From: PNAI01 sp964575715
GTDB taxonomy: Bacteria; Pseudomonadota; Alphaproteobacteria; Rhizobiales; Xanthobacteraceae
Assembly: GCA_964575715.1 (NCBI GenBank)
Contig: CAZNSG010000066.1
Coordinates: 1-9,586 of the forward strand
Direction of reading: 5' to 3'
DNA: 9,586 nucleotides
Shown here: positions 1-7,900 of the stretch, one piece after another
Layout of the letters: each line of letters opens with the position of its first letter
Position numbering within the stretch: position 1 is the first letter of the stretch
Position numbers and translations under genes: made by a program
Notes under the pieces: model-generated
What the model was told of the DNA's origin: nothing
The model's input: only the letters and a program-made list of their open reading frames with translations
Databases searched by the model: none

Positions 1-494
1 AGTTCCGCGGCCTCCAGCGTGGTCTTGACCGTGAAATCGGGAGCCTGCGGCAATGGCTCGTCGTAGCCGTAATCGATCAGGATCGTCCGGCAACCGGCCG
101 CCTGCCCGCAGTCGATGTCGCGCCAGCGGTCCCCGACCATCCAGCTTTGCGCGAGCGCGATATTTTGCTCTTTTGCCGCGTCGAGCAGCAGGCCCGGCTT
201 GGGCTTGCGGCACGCGCAGCCGTCGGCGTCAACGTGGCTGCAAACCTTGATGGCGTCGAGCTTGAGATTTTTCCGCAAGATGGCGTGCATGGCCTCGACC
301 ATGTCGCGCGGAATATTGGGCTGGTTGGTGGCGACGATCACCAGATAGCCGGCGGCACGAATGGCCTCGATCGCCTCGCGCACGTCCGGAAGAATGACGA
401 ACTGCTCGAGCGTTTGCGGACCCTGCGGCCGCCCATCGCGCACTTCGTTGCGGTTGATCACCCCATCGCGGTCGAGAAACACGGCGCGGTTCAA
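1..494 (-). CDS. gmhB: D-glycero-D-manno-heptose 1,7-bisphosphate 7-phosphatase-like HAD phosphatase, 3' end cut off by window edge
   Basis: The minus strand reads open for 164 codons from a TTG at 494 to the left edge. The product is a HAD-IIIA phosphatase: motif I FLDRDGVIN (D8, D10), motif II TNQP near residue 56, a zinc-binding set C85, H87, C93, C95, then RKPKPG near 96-101, and motif IV VGDRWRDID with D122 and D126. The Cys/His cluster is typical of GmhB, which removes the 7-phosphate of heptose bisphosphate in the cytoplasm during ADP-heptose synthesis for LPS core. The family is usually about 180-190 residues, so only the tail is missing. The TTG start is chosen because AGGAGAG lies 6 bases upstream (507-501) and the homology begins at once. 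A GTG at 512 is in frame, but that shorter leader would contain the Shine-Dalgarno sequence. The HisB-N histidinol phosphatase is a close relative and cannot be fully excluded. The gene is divergent from the secretion operon and probably unrelated to it. Confidence 0.82.
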   Translation of the reverse strand, partial: MNRAVFLDRDGVINRNEVRDGRPQGPQTLEQFVILPDVREAIEAIRAAGYLVIVATNQPNIPRDMVEAMHAILRKNLKLDAIKVCSHVDADGCACRKPKPGLLLDAAKEQNIALAQSWMVGDRWRDIDCGQAAGCRTILIDYGYDEPLPQAPDFTVKTTLEAAE

Positions 495-499
495 AATCG

Positions 500-507
500 G
501 CTCTCCT
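500..507 (-). promoter_or_regulatory. Ribosome binding site deciding the TTG start of the heptose phosphatase
   Basis: On the minus strand AGGAGAG (507-501) sits 6 bases ahead of TTG at 494-492. No ATG in that frame gives a better start, so this strong Shine-Dalgarno match is the main reason for calling a TTG initiation codon. Confidence 0.6.
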
Positions 508-654
508 CGCACAACAAGCGAAAGCAAGCTTGCGGATCATCACTGGTCTTATGCGGCGGCGCGGCTGGGGGAGTCTATCGCAATTCTTACGGTCGGATCA
601 GGCAAGAATTTTCAGTTCGCAGTTGCAGCTGAAATCGATCGCTTGATGGATTTG

Positions 655-723
655 TAGTCGCACCAGGACTCGTACCTGGGACCCGCTGAATTCGAATGCC
701 CGGGCTGGCTCTCCGACGCTTAC
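655..723 (-). pseudogene. Degenerate tRNA-like sequence (3' half recognisable)
   Basis: Read on the minus strand, this stretch resembles the 3' half of a tRNA. It has a perfect 5-bp T-stem (CCAGG/CCTGG, 679-675 and 667-663) enclosing a 7-base loop TACGAGT, where a real tRNA would have TTCGAGT. Ahead of this is TTCAGCGGGTCC, like an anticodon-stem 3' strand plus variable loop, and after it TGCGACTA, in the place of the acceptor 3' strand. Further 5' the bases GTCGGAGAGCC recall a D-arm. No 5' strand pairs with TGCGACT, the anticodon stem does not pair, and no CCA is encoded. I therefore read it as a decayed or partial tRNA, possibly a remnant of an attachment site. Chance similarity remains possible. 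Confidence 0.35.
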
Positions 724-942
724 CCACAATGTTTATTGAAGCCGGTCATAAAACATACCGACATGGTTAATCGGGTTGGATACTTCCCTGGTTTACCGAG
801 CCGTAGAACGCCTATCGTGCTCTAACTCGGCGTCTGAATGGGGGCGAAGCAACAAAATATATTCGCGTTGGGCCTTCAATGAAGGCTAGTCAATCTATAA
901 CCTGAAGCTGCAGCCTAGCCGGATTCCGTTTTTTCGTATTTT

Positions 943-3153
943 ATGTTGGTGCGGTCAGCCAAGTCGAGTATCGGCGTTGACACCTCAATCCATCGCATGA
1001 CGGATCAAGCCCGCCCCAAACCGCAAACCGCGCTTCACTGCTTTGTCTTCATAGCGCGGCAGGCCGGTATCGATTTGTCAGTCGAACGGTTGATTCACGA
1101 CCATTCCATTGGTTCGCGAGAGCCGTCAACAGCGGAACTGCTGCGAATTATTCGCGCGGCCGGCATGAAGTCGAAGGCTGCCACACTGAATATTTCCGAA
1201 CTTCTCTCACTCGGTGCGGCCTTCCCCGTGCTTGCGCATTTGAAGGACGGCAGCAGCGTTATTGTCATTGGGGCCCGCCGCGGCGCTGACGCCGATGAAA
1301 TAGGAATCCTCGATCCATTGGCAAAGACAGCAAATATCATCGTGCTCAAGCCTGAGCTGTTCAACGCGCAGTGGACGGGCGAAATCATATTCGCCAAGCC
1401 GATCAATCGCATCACCGATCCGGAGCAGCCGTTTGGCCTCACTTGGTTCGTGCCAGAATTGTTGCGCCAACGAGGCCTGTTCGCAAGTGTTGGACTTGCA
1501 GCCATTATGCTTCATGTCCTTGGACTTGTCGTACCGCTCTTTTTTCAATTGGTCATCGACAAAGTATTACCGCACGAAGGCTACTCGACTCTTTATGTAT
1601 TGGGAATTGGCGTTGTCATCGGCCTCATGTTCGAGGCGGTGTTTACCTTCTTGCGGCGATTCCTACTCCTCTATGCCAGCAATCGGATCGACATCCGCAC
1701 GGCGAGGCGAACCTTTGGCCGGTTGATGCTTTTGCCAATTGGATTCTTCGAGCATATTCCAGCGGGTGTGTTGGTTCGTCACATGCAACAGGTCCAGCGC
1801 ATCCGGGAATTTCTCTCCGGCCGATTGTTTCTGACCTTGTTAGACTCCATCGCTTTGTTCGTTTTTCTGCCCATATTGTTCATCTATAGCGGTATTCTGA
1901 CCATCCTCGTCCTGATATTCTCGTGCTTGATCGCCGTCAATATTGCAGTCTTGCTCCCAGCCCTTCGTCGCCGGCTGCGGCTGCTGTATGAAGCCGAATC
2001 ACAGCGCCAGGGCTTTCTGACCGAAAGCGTGCATGGAATTGCGACCATCAAGGCGCTGGCGCTTGAGCCACAGCAAGCGCGGGATTGGGAGGAACGCACG
2101 GCTGCTTCGATACGAATGCAGTTCGAGGTCGGTAAAATATCGCAGACCGCGCAAGCGATAACCGGCCTGCTGGAAAAGTTGCTGATCGTTGCTGTGATCG
2201 TAGTGGGCGCGCAATTAGTCTTCAGCGGCACAATCACAATTGGAGCGTTGGTCGCATTTCAAATGTTGACGAGCCGGGTCTCCAATCCGCTCGTCCAAAT
2301 TATCGGGCTCGTTCACGAGTTTCAGGAAACGGCGATTGCCATTCAAATGCTCAGCGGTGTGATGAATCAAACGCCGGAACGCAAGGCAGATCATCGCGGC
2401 TTACGTCCACAGATCCGCGGTGAAATCGAACTGGTAGATGTCAGTTTTAGCTATGGGCCAGGCCTGCCGGCCGTCGTCCGCAATATCTCTTTCAAGATTC
2501 CAGAGGGTGTCTTCTTCGGTATTGTCGGCACTTCGGGAGCCGGGAAAACAACGCTCACTCGCCTGATCCAGGGTCTGCATACACCGCAGAGCGGGGTCGT
2601 TCGCGTCGATGGTGTCGATGTGCGGGAAATCGACCTCGTGCATTTACGCCAACATATCGGCGTCGTGTTGCAAGATAACTTCATCTTTCGCGGCACGATC
2701 CGGGAAAACATCGGGATGGGAAGAACCGACGCCACCATTGAGCAGATCGTCGAGGCGGCTCGGCTGGGTGGAGCGCTTGAATTCATCGAGCGAATGACGA
2801 AGGGCTTTGATACGCTGCTGGAAGAGAACGCCTCCAACCTGTCGGGAGGTCAAAAGCAGCGGCTTGCTATTGCCCGCGCTTTGGTGCGCCAGCCGCGAAT
2901 CTTAATCTTCGACGAGGCAACAAGCGCGCTTGACCCGGAAAGCGAGTCAATTGTCCATAGCAATCTTCGCGCCATCGCTCGAGCTCGTACATTGATCATG
3001 GTTTCGCATCGTCTGACCTCCTTTGTTGAAGCGGATTCGATCATCGTTCTCGATAACGGCGCGGTCGCAGCAATAGGACCGCATGCTCAATTGTTGAAAG
3101 AGTGCTTGCCCTATCACCGGCTCTGGACCAAACAGACCCAATCCATGCGGTAG
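943..3153 (+). CDS. HlyB-type ABC exporter (type I secretion ATPase/permease) with a degenerate C39-like domain
   Basis: This is the inner-membrane motor of a type I secretion system: it binds unfolded cargo and drives it through the channel by ATP hydrolysis. Domains in order are a C39-peptidase-like domain (about 25-150), a six-helix membrane domain (about 175-455) and a C-terminal ATPase. ATPase motifs are complete: Walker A GTSGAGKTT at 529-537, Q-loop Q577, signature LSGGQ at 633-637, Walker B ILIFDE at 653-658, and H-loop H689. In the N-terminal domain the segment QTALHCFVF aligns with the ECGxxC region of C39 peptidases but has Thr in the catalytic-cysteine position, so it should bind cargo and not cut it, as in HlyB. 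At 736 residues it is close to family size. No Shine-Dalgarno supports ATG 943. ATG 997 (MTDQARP) would place the N-terminus where HlyB relatives usually begin and is at least as likely. The adaptor gene follows with no gap. Confidence 0.94.
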   Translation: MLVRSAKSSIGVDTSIHRMTDQARPKPQTALHCFVFIARQAGIDLSVERLIHDHSIGSREPSTAELLRIIRAAGMKSKAATLNISELLSLGAAFPVLAHLKDGSSVIVIGARRGADADEIGILDPLAKTANIIVLKPELFNAQWTGEIIFAKPINRITDPEQPFGLTWFVPELLRQRGLFASVGLAAIMLHVLGLVVPLFFQLVIDKVLPHEGYSTLYVLGIGVVIGLMFEAVFTFLRRFLLLYASNRIDIRTARRTFGRLMLLPIGFFEHIPAGVLVRHMQQVQRIREFLSGRLFLTLLDSIALFVFLPILFIYSGILTILVLIFSCLIAVNIAVLLPALRRRLRLLYEAESQRQGFLTESVHGIATIKALALEPQQARDWEERTAASIRMQFEVGKISQTAQAITGLLEKLLIVAVIVVGAQLVFSGTITIGALVAFQMLTSRVSNPLVQIIGLVHEFQETAIAIQMLSGVMNQTPERKADHRGLRPQIRGEIELVDVSFSYGPGLPAVVRNISFKIPEGVFFGIVGTSGAGKTTLTRLIQGLHTPQSGVVRVDGVDVREIDLVHLRQHIGVVLQDNFIFRGTIRENIGMGRTDATIEQIVEAARLGGALEFIERMTKGFDTLLEENASNLSGGQKQRLAIARALVRQPRILIFDEATSALDPESESIVHSNLRAIARARTLIMVSHRLTSFVEADSIIVLDNGAVAAIGPHAQLLKECLPYHRLWTKQTQSMR

Positions 3154-4605
3154 ATGATGCTGCAAAAGTTATTGAAAAACGCTCCGCGTGCGAAGCCGCA
3201 AAAGCTTTTGAACGCTGCCCGTGAGAGGCTGCAAAGGCTTTTGAGCCCTGCTCGCCATAAGCCTCCGGCGAAACCGGCCGTAGGCCGCGAATTTCAGCCT
3301 CCCGCGATGGCGCTCGAGGATGAAGAGCCGCCGAAATCAGCGCGATGGATGTTGTATGTGCTCTCCGCATTCATATTGATCATAGTCATGTGGGCTTCGC
3401 TAGCGCATGTCGATCAGATCGTGATGGCGCGCGGCGAGCTTGTGACGATTGTTCCGACACTGGTCGTGCAGCCGCTTGAAAGAGTTGGGATAAAGGCCGT
3501 GCATGTGAAGGTCGGCGACGTCGTGCGGAAAGGTCAACTCCTTGCTTCTCTCGATCCGACATTCACGCAAGCCGATGTGGAGCAATTGCAAACGAAGTTA
3601 AGCGGCTATCTGGCGCGCCAGGCGCGATTGGAAGCCGAAATGGCAAACACGAACTTTACCATCCCGGCGTCTCCCGGCCAGGCCGAGATTTTGGAAGCCT
3701 CATTGTTCAACGAGCGCAAGCTGACCTATGCTTCCCGCATGCGGGCATACGATGAAGATTTAGCGCGCATCAATTCTTCGCTGTTATCGACCCAATCCGA
3801 CCTCGAGAAGGTGACTGCAAGAGTTGATTTGCTGCAAAAGATCTTGGCCATGCGCCACGCACTGCAGGCTTACGACTCCCAGCTGCGCGTGTTCGAAGCC
3901 CAGGCTCAACTTCTTGCCGCGGAACGTGACTTGATCCAGGCCGATGGGAAAATCACAGAATTGAGACATCAGGCCGCGAGCACCAGTGCGCAACGCGACT
4001 CCTATGCGCAGGAGTGGCGGGAGAAGGTCGCCGATGAACTCGTAAGCGTGCGCCGCGATCGCGGGGCGGCGGCAGAGGAACTCGGCAAGGCACAGCGGCG
4101 ACGCGACATGATCACGCTCTCGGCCCCCGAAGATGCCGTGGTCCTCGAGATTGCCCAGCGCTCGATCGGATCGGTGCTGCGCGAGGCTGAAATCCTATTC
4201 ACGCTCGTGCCCCTCAATGTGCCGTTGGAAGCGGAGGTTCGCCTATCGCCCCGCGATATCGGACTTGTGCATGTCGAAAACGATGTACGGATTAAATTCG
4301 ATGCATTCCCCTTCCAGCGGCACGGGACAGCACGCGGCAAGATTGCAACCATCAGCCCCGATGCCTTTCGTCCCACGCGCAGCGATGGATCGAGTGCGGA
4401 GCCGCCGAAGGAGGACTCCTCGACCCAGTTTCATAAGGCGCGGGTCACGCTGCAGGACATGAAGTTGCGAAACACGCCGGAAAATTACCGGCTGCTGCCC
4501 GGCATGACGGTGAGCGCCGAAATCAAGGTCGGCACGCGCCGGGTGATTTCCTACATGTTGTATCCCATCATAAAAGGGCTGGACGAAAGCATGCGCGAGC
4601 CGTGA
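3154..4605 (+). CDS. HlyD-family periplasmic adaptor (membrane fusion protein) of type I secretion
   Basis: The 483-residue product links the ABC exporter to an outer-membrane TolC-like channel. It has a basic cytoplasmic N-terminus, one membrane helix (about 65-85, MLYVLSAFILIIVMWASL), a lipoyl/barrel-sandwich half (LVVQPLERVGIKAVHVKVGD then RKGQLLASLDPT, about 103-132), a long helical coiled-coil region (about 135-320), a second lipoyl half and beta barrel, and the family-typical C-terminus PGMTVSAEIKVGTRRVISY. HlyD of E. coli is similar in length. The ATG directly follows the TAG of the exporter, and a second ATG is the next codon; such contact suggests co-transcription and coupled translation. 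An odd detail is the N-terminal tail, which carries three copies of a QKLL/QRLL motif at residues 4, 16 and 27. The TolC-like partner is not in the window. Confidence 0.93.
   Translation: MMLQKLLKNAPRAKPQKLLNAARERLQRLLSPARHKPPAKPAVGREFQPPAMALEDEEPPKSARWMLYVLSAFILIIVMWASLAHVDQIVMARGELVTIVPTLVVQPLERVGIKAVHVKVGDVVRKGQLLASLDPTFTQADVEQLQTKLSGYLARQARLEAEMANTNFTIPASPGQAEILEASLFNERKLTYASRMRAYDEDLARINSSLLSTQSDLEKVTARVDLLQKILAMRHALQAYDSQLRVFEAQAQLLAAERDLIQADGKITELRHQAASTSAQRDSYAQEWREKVADELVSVRRDRGAAAEELGKAQRRRDMITLSAPEDAVVLEIAQRSIGSVLREAEILFTLVPLNVPLEAEVRLSPRDIGLVHVENDVRIKFDAFPFQRHGTARGKIATISPDAFRPTRSDGSSAEPPKEDSSTQFHKARVTLQDMKLRNTPENYRLLPGMTVSAEIKVGTRRVISYMLYPIIKGLDESMREP
3163..3264 (+). repeat. Three tandem 33-36-base units in the 5' end of the adaptor gene
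   Basis: Three adjacent units each begin CAAAAG or CAAAGG followed by TTATTGA or CTTTTGA and encode QKLLKNAPRAKP, QKLLNAARERL and QRLLSPARHKP. The spacing is 36 then 33 bases. The encoded stretch is a lysine/arginine-rich, probably helical tail on the cytoplasmic side of the membrane helix. Confidence 0.6.
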
Positions 4606-4982
4606 GCGAGGCTCTTGCGCTTCCATCATGGTTGGCGATTCGGCCGAGGATCTTATCGCGGTGCCCGCGTCGGACGGCGATGCGGGACTTGGGTTGCAAC
4701 GCGCGACTTCGGCCGCCTACCGGCTGCAAGCAAGCATTAATAGGTGGTTGCAAGGCCCTTGACGATAGCCGGGCGGTTGTAGAACAATTAGACTAAGCGT
4801 TTTTTTTGAATGGACTTACCCTCGGGTGGAGATAATCTCGGATACATGTCGCCTAGCGTCATGGTTGAGCAGTATTCGGAGCGTAGACCGATGTCATGCG
4901 AGCAGCGGGAGACTGTTATTCGAGCACTCAGGAATTGATTAGCGTAAGCTGCAATGTGATTGAGTTTGAGTGAGAGTGTGAC
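4606..4982. other. Spacer between the secretion operon and the metalloprotease gene; no convincing gene
   Basis: Two short open frames exist: one of 64 codons from a GTG at 4602 that overlaps the adaptor stop codon, and one of 44 codons from ATG 4628 to TGA 4760-4762. Neither has a recognisable domain or a clear ribosome binding site, so I do not call them. A run of eight T at 4800-4807 could belong to a terminator, but only a weak 4-bp stem lies ahead of it. The remainder (4810-4982) should hold the promoter and leader of the protease gene; no well-spaced -35/-10 pair stands out. The purine-rich GAGTGAGAG just ahead of ATG 4983 is a modest ribosome binding site. Confidence 0.5.
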
Positions 4983-7900
4983 ATGAGTAAATTTTCTGTA
5001 ACCTCGATTGAGGATTCATTTGATCTGGACAGTAGTGAGCGCGGCTCGGCCGATTTGACGCCCTCGTCGACGCCAAGCTCGTACATCAACTCGGCCATGA
5101 AGACTGGCGACAACTTCGCACTCAAACCGGGTGCGAACGGCGAGACAGTCGATAGCTTGCCTGCTGCGTTTGACGCGATACCAAACTTCTCGGCATCCGA
5201 TCTTGCGCGGCCAACCATTAATCCGGTGCCCGGACCCGTCGAAACAGGCGCGCCGAACGCACCCGCGATGGGTGAACTTGATTCTTGCTACGACTACTAC
5301 GGTAATCTATCCGAATTTATCGCGCCCCCGGAAGATTACGTCACGGGCGGCGGGAAGTGGGGCGCCGCCGCGTTCGGCACCACCGGCGGCACCGTGACCT
5401 GGAGCCTCGCCGGGGCGGGTTGGAGCAACACCACGGGGGTGAGTTTTTTTACCGGCACGACCGTGGCCTTGTCGAGTTTCCTGAGCTTCGACTACACCGC
5501 CGTTTTGGCGCAGGCATTTGCCTCCTGGTCGGCGGTCGCGAACATCAGTTTTGTCCAGGTGTCCGATGGCGGCGGCAACATGGGCACGGGGTTGACGGCC
5601 AACATCCGAATCGGCGGCGGCTTCATCGATGGCCGCCCGGCGGGGTCGAGCGTTCTCGCGCGGGCATTTTTTCCGGCTAGCGGCGGTAATGCGCAGAACT
5701 TCGCCTATTCCGGCGACATGATTTTTGACAGCGGCGAGGGCTCGTTCTGGAACACGAGCAGCTTCCTCGCCGTCGCGAGCCATGAAATCGGGCACGCTCT
5801 TGGCTTAAGTCACACCTCCGTCTCCGGCTCGCTGATGGAACCATACTACAACCCTTCGATCACGACGCCGCAGACCGACGACATCAACGGCATCCGCGCC
5901 ATCTATGGTACGACCGCGGCGGTTGCCGGTTCGGTGTCGATCAACGATGTGACGATCACGGAAGGCAATTCCGGCACGCAAATCATGACCTTCACGGTGA
6001 CGCGCAGCGGCGGCACGGCGGCGTTCCAAGTCAACTACGCCACCGCGGCGAATACCGCCTCCGCGGCGGGCGGCGATTATGTTGCAACCTCGGGCACGCT
6101 CACGTTCAACAGCGGGGTCAACTCGCAGACGATCGCGGTGACGATCAACGGCGATATGACGGTCGAGTCAACCGAGACGTTCTTCGTCAACCTGTCGGGA
6201 GCCACCAACTTGGCCAGCATCATCGATGGCCAGGGTATCGGCACCATCACCAACGACGACTCCGCGGCGATTGCCGGCTTGGTGTCGATCAACGATGTGA
6301 CGATCGCGGAAGGCAATGCCGGCACGCAAATCATGACCTTCACGGTCACGCGCAGCGGCGGCACGGCGGCGTTCGCCGTCAACTACGCCACCGCGAACAA
6401 TTCCGCCTTGACCGGCAGCGATTATATTACGACCTCGGGCACGCTCTCGTTCGGCAGCGGGGTCAACACGCAGTTTGTCTCGGTGACGATCAACGGCGAT
6501 ATGACGGTCGAGACTGACGAGACGTTCTTCGTCAACCTGTCGGGGGCCACCAACGGCGCGGCCGTCACCGACGGCCAGGGCGTCGGCACCATCACCAACG
6601 ACGATGCCGCGTCATCGACTGACGACTACGCGGACAGCTTTGCCGACGGGACGGATGGGACAGTTCCGTTGTTCGGGCTGGTCGCCGTCGGCAACCAAGC
6701 CACCGGCACCCTCGAGACGAATGGCGACCGCGACTGGTTCAGTGTGTCGTTGACCGCCGGCGTTACCTACACGATCGAGCTGCTGGGTATCGATACAAGC
6801 GCAGGAACATTAATCGACCCGTATCTCTACCTTTACAATAGCGCCGGGACCTACATCATTGAAAACGACGACGCCGGATTCGGCTGGAATTCATATCTGA
6901 ACTATACGCCGGGCATATCGGGTACCTATTACATCTCAGCCGCGGCATATGGCGACAGTTTCTCCGGCACCTACACGGTGCGCGTGACGGCGCCAACCGC
7001 CGACGACTTCGCGGACAGTTACACCGATACGACGGCGCCGTTCGGGCAACTCACCGCCGGCGGCTCCAGAACCGGCAGCCTCGAGGCGCGTTTCGACCAG
7101 GACTGGTTCCGCGTCACCTTGACCGCCGGCATTGCCTACACGATCAACTTGCTGGGTGTCGATACAGGCGCAGGAACATTGTTCGACCCGTATCTCTACC
7201 TTTACGACGGCGCCGGGAACTTCATCATTGATGACGACGACTCCGGAGTCGGCCACAATTCACAACTGATCTATACGCCGGGTATATCGGGTAGCTATTA
7301 CATCGTTGCCGAGTCTTTCTCTTATGACACCGGGACCTATACGGTCATCGTGACGCCGCCGCCGCCGCTATCCGCGCGCAGCGACTTCAATGGCAACGGC
7401 ACCTCGGACATTCTGTGGCGCGAGAATGGCGGCACGGTCGTGGACTGGACCATGGCGAACGGTCAGGTCAGCCAAGCGGCGGCGATCGGCGCGGTGGCGA
7501 CCAACTGGCAAATCAGGGGATTGGGCGACTTCAACGGCAACGGCACTTCCGACATCCTGTGGCGCGAGAACGGCGGCACGGTGGTGAACTGGACCATGTT
7601 AAACGGGCAGGTCAGCAGCGTGGCGGTGATTGGCGCGGTGGCGACCAACTGGAACATTGTCGGCACGGGCGACTTCAACGGCAACGGCACTTCCGACATC
7701 CTGTGGCGCGAGAATGGCGGCACGGTCGTGACCTGGACCATGACAAACGGGCTGGTCAGTGGCGTGGCGGCGATTGGCGCGGTGGCGACCAACTGGAACA
7801 TCGTCGGCACGGGCGACTTCAATGGCGACGGCACCACCGACATCCTGTGGCGCGAGAATGGCGGCACGGTGGTGACCTGGAGCATGACGACAGGCGGGAC

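Larger units (their letters stand above)
495..942. other. Intergenic region between divergent genes; holds the upstream regions of both
   Basis: I see no convincing protein gene here; reading frames crossing 495-657 are continuations of frames antisense to the phosphatase gene. The right half (about 720-942) is more AT-rich than the flanking genes and should contain the promoter of the secretion operon. A perfect short inverted repeat, GCCTTC-AAT-GAAGGC, lies at 872-886, and a -10-like TATAAC lies at 896-901, but no well-spaced -35 partner is visible. The tRNA-like remnant at 655-723 is listed separately. Confidence 0.5.

Noticed and set aside
147..657. Plus-strand frames of 161 and 98 codons
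   Set aside because: They are antisense to the phosphatase gene, whose HAD motifs and zinc-binding residues are clear on the minus strand.
4602..4796. 64-codon frame from a GTG overlapping the adaptor stop codon
   Set aside because: The 4-base overlap suggests coupling, but the product is Arg/Cys-rich and low-complexity, with no recognisable domain. A second frame (4628-4762) in the same stretch is equally plausible, so neither is supported.
4776..4807. Rho-independent terminator at the run of eight T after the adaptor gene
   Set aside because: Only a 4-bp stem (TTGT/ACAA) precedes the run, and it is 12 bases away, so the hairpin requirement is not met.
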